Below are positions 58,179 to 64,000 of a stretch of 64,000 nt of DNA, piece by piece (position 1 is the stretch's first letter; each line of letters starts with the position of its first letter). Below the pieces are notes generated by a model. It searched no databases. It was not told the DNA's origin and was given only the letters and a program-made list of their open reading frames with translations. Source of the DNA: Leptospira langatensis. Lineage in GTDB: Bacteria; Spirochaetota; Leptospiria; Leptospirales; Leptospiraceae. The translations under genes and the position numbers were made by a program. The stretch is from contig NZ_RQER01000001.1 of assembly GCF_004770615.1 (NCBI RefSeq), positions 496,001 through 560,000 of the forward strand, read 5' to 3'.

Positions 58179-59860
58179 AGAACCTGCCTATTTCTTTTGC
58201 GAATTCTTCGGAACGCATAGAGAGAGAGTAAGGCCGGGATCCCTAAAAGATGAAAAAGGCTGATCGCAGTTTCCCAACCGAACGAGAGAGGTTTCATTTT
58301 TAAGATGGCTGACTGTTTGGATCTCGCCTGGATGAGATCCGTTTCGCCTCTGAGTAGGTCTATAGAATTTAATAAAAACGGAATATTTGAATTCTTTAAA
58401 ATTTCTACGAATTCAGGGAACGCCAAAAGATCAGAGACTAGGTATGGGGAGCCGAAGACCAGTATCTTGGAAACTCGATCCGGTTTGGTTTCCAATAATC
58501 CGTTTGAGGATCCTTTCGGGATCAAATTCTTTCGATCCACGAAATAGGAACTGAATTTTCCTTCTGCCAATGCGGAAAGAATAAAGGGGCCTCCGTTGGC
58601 GCGAATGGGAGCGGAAAGGATCTGCTTTTCTCCGAGAGAGATCGGTTCTGTCCTTGCTTCCGCATCGGGGCCGCTTTTTGCTAAAGCCTGTAATTTTACG
58701 GCTTTTTGTTTTTCCGGAAGAAGAGTAAGACTAGAGGACCAAGGCAGTAGAAGACTTTCTTGGCTCTTGGTAAATGGGCTGTCCGGATCCAATGTGTTCG
58801 TTTTTCTTTCCGAGACGATCCAAGGAGGATAAGGGTACTTTCCTAAAATTCCAGGTTCGATCTCAATGATAGAACCCATAGGAAGGGAATCATCCGGATC
58901 TAATATGATATCAGAGTTGATCCGAATTCCATAATGTTCTAAAAGTCGGATGAGTTCCTCCGATTCTGGGTCCTTACCGGCGAGCCCTGCCGATAATTCG
59001 CCGTTCAAGAGCCCAAATCCTCCTCCCTTCTTTCCAGTCTGGAACTCCATACTCTTGGCAAGAAGAAGAAGACTTCCTCCTTTCATCAAGAATTGGTCTA
59101 TCCTCCATGCGGCTTGGTTGGATAAGGGTCCGGAACCCGCCCAAAGAAGAAGGTCGATTCCTTCGGGAATTTCATCTGTCTCCGGATCGATCTCTGAAAT
59201 GGGTCCATATTCTCTTGGTAAAACCTGATGGAAAAAAATCCCGATCCTATCCTTGGGAGAATGATTCTCCTGGAGAGATAGGGATCCTTTCGTTCTCAAA
59301 ATCGCGATCCCGGAATCCTTGTCCTGTCTTTGCATTTTTTGTAATGCGTTTAATATTTGGTATTCTAGTTCTTCGGTAAAGAAAGCTAACGAAAGTACTT
59401 CTGTCTTATGACCGAGGGTTAAAACGATTCCTAGGAACGCTTGCTTGACCGAGGCGGAATCCCGGGAGGTTCTTTGTAGGATCTGGGGTTCTAATCCTAA
59501 TTCGAGGGCCTTTCTGGAATCTTCTTCCGAATGATCCGGATCATGAAATCTAAGAGATACGTTTTCTTTTCCCACGGCTGCGATCTCTTTCAAAAGGCCT
59601 TTCGTGAGTTCTAATCTGGATTTGTATTCGCCCGGGATCTCCGAAGAATAGAACGCGTCTATGTACAAGGTCGAATCCAGATCGCTCAAGACCTTCTTCG
59701 TGCTTTCCGTGATCTGAAATCTACCGGAACGAGATAGATCCGCTTTGCATCTAAAGGAAGAAACGATCCCATTCAAAAGAAAAAATAATACGATCCCGTT
59801 TAGAAAAAGGAACCAAGGGCGATTCGCTATCCTGAATAGAGGCTCTAATAGTTCTCTCAC
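58175..59860 (-). CDS. GldG-like ABC auxiliary membrane protein
   Basis: A 561-aa protein with an N-terminal membrane segment (about 16-34), a large extracytoplasmic ABC_transp_aux domain (SRSGRFQITESTKKVLSDL, LTKGLLKEIAAV, LTLGHKTEVLS, EIPEGIDLLLWAGSGPLS, IDQFLMKGGSLLLLAKSM), and a C-terminal membrane segment followed by FRRIRKRN. It matches GldG, which with GldA and GldF is required for gliding in Bacteroidetes but occurs more widely as an exporter of unknown substrate. It starts at GTG (59860), overlapping the GldF-like stop. Confidence 0.87.
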   Translation of the reverse strand: MRELLEPLFRIANRPWFLFLNGIVLFFLLNGIVSSFRCKADLSRSGRFQITESTKKVLSDLDSTLYIDAFYSSEIPGEYKSRLELTKGLLKEIAAVGKENVSLRFHDPDHSEEDSRKALELGLEPQILQRTSRDSASVKQAFLGIVLTLGHKTEVLSLAFFTEELEYQILNALQKMQRQDKDSGIAILRTKGSLSLQENHSPKDRIGIFFHQVLPREYGPISEIDPETDEIPEGIDLLLWAGSGPLSNQAAWRIDQFLMKGGSLLLLAKSMEFQTGKKGGGFGLLNGELSAGLAGKDPESEELIRLLEHYGIRINSDIILDPDDSLPMGSIIEIEPGILGKYPYPPWIVSERKTNTLDPDSPFTKSQESLLLPWSSSLTLLPEKQKAVKLQALAKSGPDAEARTEPISLGEKQILSAPIRANGGPFILSALAEGKFSSYFVDRKNLIPKGSSNGLLETKPDRVSKILVFGSPYLVSDLLAFPEFVEILKNSNIPFLLNSIDLLRGETDLIQARSKQSAILKMKPLSFGWETAISLFHLLGIPALLSLYAFRRIRKRNRQVL

Positions 59861-60612
59861 GGATAATCCCTCCGGAGGAGGAATACGTTCGAGAATAGGT
59901 TCGCGAGAATAAAGCTGAGGAAATAGAATGCATCCCCACCATCGACTAGCCCCAATCGAAAGGATTCGAAATGGGAACCTAGGGAAAGAAAGGAGGCAAG
60001 GCCTGCGAATCCTCCGCCTAGAAATTTCAGTACTGGTTGGGTTCCTAAGAGAAAGAAAAACAAACAGACGAATAGAGTAAGAATATAGGAACTGATCTGG
60101 TCCTTTCCCAGAGAAGAGAGTAGAGTTCCTAGGCTCAAGTAGGCTCCTCCTAAAAGATAACAGCCTAGATATCCTGCAAATACGATCCCTAGATCCAGAT
60201 CGCTTAGGGCCCAGATAGAGAATGGAATGGGTAAGGTGAGAGATAGGACAAATCCTAAAAAGGCCCAGGCAGCCAGGAATTTTCCGAATGTGATCTCAGA
60301 TTTCCCTAAGGGTAGGGTAAAGAGTAACTCCAAGGTTCCGGATCTTTTCTCTTCGGACCAAAGCCTCATGGTGAGAGCTGGGATGAATACTGTGAATAGA
60401 AGAGGGGTCCAGATAAAATATTCTTCCATTCCGGCGACTTTTCTTTCCCAGAAGGATTCCTCTCCTAATCCGTAGAAGAATAGAAAGGAAGAAAGGAAAA
60501 GATAAAAGATCGTAAACAAGTACCCGATCTGAGTATTGAAATAAGCAGACCATTCTTTTCGGAAGACGGATGCTATGTTCGAGCAGGAGTGAAGAAGGTT
60601 TCTAGAAAGCAT
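59857..60612 (-). CDS. ABC transporter permease, GldF-like
   Basis: A 251-aa ABC-2-type permease with six membrane helices (about residues 31-50, 68-88, 106-130, 137-158, 165-186 and 220-240). Characteristic element: FVIPALTMRLWSEEKRSGTLELLFTLPLGKSEI by ends 60285-60380, the cytoplasmic coupling region. It forms the membrane channel driven by the ATPase encoded immediately upstream, with overlapping stop and start (TAATG). Gliding-type exporter role is inferred from the GldG and DUF4340 partners. Confidence 0.88.
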   Translation of the reverse strand: MLSRNLLHSCSNIASVFRKEWSAYFNTQIGYLFTIFYLFLSSFLFFYGLGEESFWERKVAGMEEYFIWTPLLFTVFIPALTMRLWSEEKRSGTLELLFTLPLGKSEITFGKFLAAWAFLGFVLSLTLPIPFSIWALSDLDLGIVFAGYLGCYLLGGAYLSLGTLLSSLGKDQISSYILTLFVCLFFFLLGTQPVLKFLGGGFAGLASFLSLGSHFESFRLGLVDGGDAFYFLSFILANLFSNVFLLRRDYP

Positions 60613-61523
60613 TAGTTGGAAACAAGCTCCTGAAACACATTTTCTAAGGAGCGTTTCGCGATCTTAAATTCTAAGACGGGAAAGGACGCGGCACGCACCA
60701 TCTCAAAGATCTCCTCGGGAGACAAGTTGGGAGATTCCAATTGGAATTCGGATCCTTCTTCTGATCGAGAAAGAAGTCGTACCTTTATGTCCTTCTTCTC
60801 AAAGATCCTTTCTAGTGTTGTTAAATCGGTTTTTGCGGTAAGAAGGATAAAATTCCCTCGCTTCAGCTCGGTAACGGGAAGGTCAGCGATCAGGCTCCCT
60901 TTATGCAGTACAAGAACATGATCACAGATCTCTTCCACCTCGGAAAGAATATGAGTGGATAGAAGAAGAATTTTATCTTTTGCTAATGTACGAATGATAT
61001 TCCGGAAATGTTGGATCTGTATGGGATCTAGCCCGGAACTGGGCTCGTCCAAGATAATGAGCTCCGGATCATGCAATAAGGCCCCAGCTAAAGCGAGTCT
61101 CTGTTTATAGCCTTTGGAGAGAATGCTTGCAGGAGAATGCAGTTGTTGCTTAAGATCGCAAAGCTCCAATACTTCTTTCTTTCTTTTTTTGAGAGCAGTA
61201 GGATCCAAACCTCTTGCTTGGCCTATAAAATCCAAATACTCGGAAGCGCTCATGTCCGGATAGACAGGGGCAGATTCCGGAAGATAGCCTAATCTTTGCT
61301 TAACGAAGATGGGGTCTCTTTCGAGAGAAACCCCGTCCAAGGATACGGAGCCATTGTCCGGTCGAATGAAACCCGTTAGGATCCTAAGAGCAGTGGTCTT
61401 TCCGGCACCGTTTGGTCCGAGTAGGCCCGTGATCCTGTTTTTTGGAATTTCAAAATTGAGATGGGAAATAGCGATCTTTCCCGAATAGGTTTTGGAAAGA
61501 TCCGTAACTTGGAGAGAAGCCAC
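60612..61523 (-). CDS. ABC transporter ATPase, GldA-like
   Basis: A 303-aa ABC ATPase from a GTG start with AGGA upstream. Walker A GPNGAGKTT (about residues 36-44), signature LSKGYKQRL, Walker B LIILDEPSSGLDP and the switch His (STHI). The C-terminal 80 residues resemble the regulatory extension of CcmA/GldA ATPases. It powers the GldF-type permease. First gene of the four-gene operon. Its N-terminal sequence (ASLQVTDLSKTYSGKIAISHLNF) is typical. Confidence 0.92.
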   Translation of the reverse strand: MASLQVTDLSKTYSGKIAISHLNFEIPKNRITGLLGPNGAGKTTALRILTGFIRPDNGSVSLDGVSLERDPIFVKQRLGYLPESAPVYPDMSASEYLDFIGQARGLDPTALKKRKKEVLELCDLKQQLHSPASILSKGYKQRLALAGALLHDPELIILDEPSSGLDPIQIQHFRNIIRTLAKDKILLLSTHILSEVEEICDHVLVLHKGSLIADLPVTELKRGNFILLTAKTDLTTLERIFEKKDIKVRLLSRSEEGSEFQLESPNLSPEEIFEMVRAASFPVLEFKIAKRSLENVFQELVSN

Positions 61524-61574
61524 GAAAGTTATCCTCTTAGGACTTTCGCCTCCTGCAAGTTCTTTTCCCGGAGG

Positions 61575-61877
61575 TTAGGCGCGAATGCGAAGCATTGCGT
61601 CTACTTTGAATTTTCTGAGAACGTCTAGAAGGCCCGGTTGCAGATTCACCACTTCGAATTTCACTCCGAAATGATCTAGAAGGTTTCTGAGTGTGAGAAG
61701 TTTAGCGACGCCGCTGGAAGTGATCTTCTTAGTGGGGGTCAGGTCCAGAGTCAGATTTTGGATATGGGCTTTAGATGCCTGTTCGGAGATCTCGTCGAAG
61801 ACTTTCTCGTATCCATCCAAAAGATGGTTTTCAAAGCGAACGATTCCGTGTTTATTTTGTATCGTTAATTTAGCCAT
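61575..61877 (-). CDS. STAS-domain protein (anti-anti-sigma factor type)
   Basis: A 100-aa stand-alone STAS domain: NLTLDLTPTKKITSSGVAKLLTLRNLL carries the phosphorylatable Ser pair after the KI strand (about residues 54-55), and the C-terminal FEVVNLQPGLLDVLRKFKVD closes the fold. In partner-switching systems an RsbW-type kinase phosphorylates this Ser and releases or captures a sigma factor. An RsbW-like gene lies 12 kb away (49175-49600), but no link is shown. It precedes the ABC operon by 52 bp. Confidence 0.88.
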   Translation of the reverse strand: MAKLTIQNKHGIVRFENHLLDGYEKVFDEISEQASKAHIQNLTLDLTPTKKITSSGVAKLLTLRNLLDHFGVKFEVVNLQPGLLDVLRKFKVDAMLRIRA

Positions 61878-61966
61878 AAGTTTCGGCGCTAATAGGAGAG
61901 ACGCCGAAAACGGGCTCTTCCCAACAATAAATCCTCTTCTTTCTAGGGTTCGGACTGTTTCGGCTT

Positions 61967-62794
61967 TTACTTAGAATTTTTTTTGCAGAGGAAGTTCCAA
62001 TAATTCGCCCTAGAGGATACCTTCCAGGAAGAGTAATCGGATCCGATGCCAAGGATCTCAAAGCCTCCCTCTTTCAGAAGGGATTGCCAGACCTCCAACG
62101 GATAGGCCCGATGAAAATGCTCTTCCACTCCCGAGATCTCTGGGCTCGTGAATTGCAAGCTGGTCTTTAGGATGCTCGATTTAGGATCATATTCATTTTC
62201 CCAGACCAGTTTTGTGTCTCCATGGGTCTCCTTGAGAGTCTTCCCCTGAAAATTTTTTTGAAAATTCCGGTCAGTGCTAACATCAAAGAAGAAGATCCCG
62301 TTCTCGGAAAGAATCGCCGAAGTTTGGGCAAAAATCCTCGCGATCTCTTCTTCTTGTAGGAAATAATTCAGGGTATCGTGGACGGAAAAAACCAGGTCAA
62401 AGGTTTGTGGTAAAGGGGGGAAGGAGAGTAGGCTTCCCTGGATCCGATTGCCTCTAATTAGCTTAGAATCGGCGATTTGAAGCATTTCATGAGAGTCGTC
62501 GATGCCCCAGAGTTCCGACTCTAAAGGAAGAAAAGCCCAGATCTTGCAAGTGCCGCAACCCATGTCGAAGATACTACGAGGAGGAAAATTCCCCGTCCCA
62601 ATCTGGTATCCTTCCAGGATCATGGAGGCCCAATCAGAGTACGGGGCCTGCCTCATGACCCGGTCATAAACGGCCGCAAATGCGCTATAAGGCCTTTTTT
62701 TGGGGATTTGAGAAATAATTCTTGATTTATTCCCCTGGTTTCGAGTATTCCTATCCATTTGATGCGACATAATTCTATGAAAGGATTTCTTCAC
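61967..62794 (-). CDS. Class I SAM-dependent methyltransferase
   Basis: A 275-aa protein starting at GTG (62794); ATGs at 62770 and 62758 are alternatives because the N-terminal 35 residues are polar and weakly conserved. Methyltransferase core: motif I IFDMGCGTCKIW, motif II LWGIDDSHEML, and motif post-I DLVFSVHDTLNYF; then LSENGIFFFDVS. Members of this small-molecule or protein methyltransferase group are diverse; no substrate is suggested. It is divergent from the coiled-coil gene that runs to the window edge, and 89 bp before the STAS gene. Confidence 0.85.
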   Translation of the reverse strand: MKKSFHRIMSHQMDRNTRNQGNKSRIISQIPKKRPYSAFAAVYDRVMRQAPYSDWASMILEGYQIGTGNFPPRSIFDMGCGTCKIWAFLPLESELWGIDDSHEMLQIADSKLIRGNRIQGSLLSFPPLPQTFDLVFSVHDTLNYFLQEEEIARIFAQTSAILSENGIFFFDVSTDRNFQKNFQGKTLKETHGDTKLVWENEYDPKSSILKTSLQFTSPEISGVEEHFHRAYPLEVWQSLLKEGGFEILGIGSDYSSWKVSSRANYWNFLCKKNSK

Positions 62795-62817
62795 AGAATC
62801 TTCTAAAAACTCAAAGT

Positions 62818-64000
62818 ATGGGCCTAGAACTCCTTTTACCTTTTTTAGCCAGTGTAGGCATTACTATCCTCCTTCGCAGGATGGACAAGTCGAATTATAA
62901 GCTGAGCCAAATCAAACGTTATACCGGCAAACTACAAGAAGAACTGCAAGAGATCGCATTAGAAAAGGTCCAGTCCGTAAAGGATTCCGGAATCGAATTA
63001 GAGATCACTCTTAAGCAGACCCGCAAACTTGCAGACGATGTGAAGTCCTTAAACGAAGAATCCAGGCAGTTACTCGAGACAATTCGTTCCAATCGGGATT
63101 TCTTGAACGCAGTCACATTAGATCTGAAAGAAGTAGTGCATCTATCTTCCGATATTCGCCAAGAGTCCCAGGCAATCCAAGATGGTTTGGGTAGATTGGA
63201 GCTTGGCAAGAAAGAAGTGCATGCGATCGGTTCTCGGATCCAAGAGATCCGCTCCGAAGCGGAGATCCTTCTAGAAGCATTTCAAGAAAAGCTAAACTTC
63301 CGCTCGGACGATATTTTACAGTCCTTGGCTTCTAAGATCGTAGAATTAGAGGGTCTTCTGGAAGTGAAAGCGGATCGGATCGAGTCGGGCCTAAGCGAAT
63401 TGGGAGACGCGTACAGGCAAAAACTGGAAATCCAAACCAAGTCCTTATTTAATGATACCGTTGCTAAAGTGGATCTTGCAAGAGAAGAAGTACGTTCCCT
63501 TCTCGAATCTGTAGAGGCAAAAGAAGAAGATCTGGATGCAAGAACCGATAGAATGCAAACCGCATTCTTAACTGTTTCCGAAAAACTGGATCGTCTTGAG
63601 ACCAGAGTAGACGAGAAAGCGGAACTCGCCGACCGCAAATTAGAAGAGACATTCGCTAGGAACGAAATGGCTCTATTACAAAAATACGATCAAGTATTAG
63701 AGCAAGTCATTCATTCCAAGGAAGCATTCTTAAACGGAGTCCGTATCGAGATAGAGGCGATCCGAAAAGAGATAGAAGGCATGAGCCTGGAAACTCTTAC
63801 CAGAAGGGACGAGATCCTGAACGAGACCCGTAGACAGGCCGAAGGCATCAACGACTCTATCAATATTTTCCAAGAGAAGTATCTAGAGGCCGAAAATAAA
63901 CTCTTAAAGCAGGCCGATTCTCGCAAGGCCGAGCTCATGCGTCAGATCGATACGTTCGAGGATGAGTTCAATCGGATCAGTAGCAGTCTTCGTAGCGAAG
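62818..64000 (+). CDS. Start of a giant coiled-coil protein (SpiroCoCo-type), partial
   Basis: An ATG at 62818 opens a frame that continues to the window end (about 394 codons). An N-terminal hydrophobic segment (LLLPFLASVGITILL) precedes an almost unbroken heptad coiled coil rich in Glu, Lys, Leu, Ser and Arg: QIKRYTGKLQEELQEIALEK, and later ETLTRRDEILNETRRQAEGIND. Long coiled coils of this type are typical of spirochaetes and are thought to be structural elements of the cell cylinder. The 3' end and full length are outside the window. The start lies 23 bp from the divergent methyltransferase start. Confidence 0.8.
   Translation, partial: MGLELLLPFLASVGITILLRRMDKSNYKLSQIKRYTGKLQEELQEIALEKVQSVKDSGIELEITLKQTRKLADDVKSLNEESRQLLETIRSNRDFLNAVTLDLKEVVHLSSDIRQESQAIQDGLGRLELGKKEVHAIGSRIQEIRSEAEILLEAFQEKLNFRSDDILQSLASKIVELEGLLEVKADRIESGLSELGDAYRQKLEIQTKSLFNDTVAKVDLAREEVRSLLESVEAKEEDLDARTDRMQTAFLTVSEKLDRLETRVDEKAELADRKLEETFARNEMALLQKYDQVLEQVIHSKEAFLNGVRIEIEAIRKEIEGMSLETLTRRDEILNETRRQAEGINDSINIFQEKYLEAENKLLKQADSRKAELMRQIDTFEDEFNRISSSLRSE

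Overview
The window reads as a chromosomal segment of a spirochaete of the genus Leptospira. The evidence is gene content: two-domain RND metal efflux, spirochaete-type lipoproteins with short lipoboxes ending in Cys, a DUF1577 protein, a BBP2/OmpL-like porin, a Maf/DUF115 glycosyltransferase, FapA, CheX, a very long spirochaetal coiled-coil protein, and frequent TTG/GTG starts with ATGA-type overlaps. Base composition looks mid-40s % GC by eye, which would fit one of the higher-GC, low-virulence or intermediate Leptospira lineages better than L. interrogans; this was not computed. No rRNA, tRNA, CRISPR array, insertion sequence or prophage was seen.

Layout. 1-5.0 kb (minus): exported proteins of unknown role, a HEAT-repeat protein, a stand-alone response regulator, a Maf-type glycosyltransferase that seems to start at AUC, and an RNA polymerase omega-like protein with a long acidic tail. 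5.1-9.7 kb (plus): thioredoxin-like lipoprotein, class I glutamine amidotransferase, SecA and a BamE-like lipoprotein. 9.8-16.8 kb (plus): a five-gene CzcCBA-type divalent-metal efflux operon with two palindromes and a strong terminator. 16.9-19.5 kb: a small membrane protein resembling styrene oxide isomerase/hydroxylaminobenzene mutase, a 48-aa small ORF, and an outer-membrane porin gene with a textbook sigma-54 promoter. 19.7-23.1 kb: CCA-adding/poly(A) polymerase family enzyme, lipoprotein, RNase HI, membrane protein, and a divergent Bpt leucyl-transferase.

23.1-28.8 kb is the most notable region: an SDR closely resembling DprE2, an FAD oxidase closely resembling DprE1, and, after an oppositely oriented GT-C-like membrane protein, an integral-membrane glycosyltransferase resembling mycobacterial AftB. 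Together these look like a route from polyprenyl-phosphoryl-ribose to polyprenyl-phosphoryl-arabinofuranose and on to an arabinosylated surface glycan, in a diderm spirochaete.

28.9-36.5 kb: an EAL phosphodiesterase facing a DUF1577/PilZ-like protein, guaB, a LolA-like exported protein, rsmE, a Cys-rich lipoprotein, a ThiE-like protein and a WecG/TagA glycosyltransferase. 36.6-42.4 kb: a 1242-aa TPR protein with an acidic DPF-rich cytoplasmic arm, an exported tandem CBM48-like protein, a structured repeat-bearing intergenic region and a membrane protein with an EF-hand-like loop. 42.5-49.6 kb: trxB with a PerR-box-like operator, an SGNH + MBOAT O-acylation module with a second SGNH protein, a TPR lipoprotein, XerD and an RsbW-like kinase. 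49.7-56.3 kb: Cys-rich lipoprotein, FapA, two exported/membrane proteins of unknown role, CheX, a SurA/PpiD-like protein and a membrane-anchored protein. 56.3-64 kb: ICMT-like methyltransferase, a GldA-GldF-GldG-DUF4340 ABC operon, a STAS protein, a SAM methyltransferase, and the start of a giant coiled-coil protein that runs off the window.
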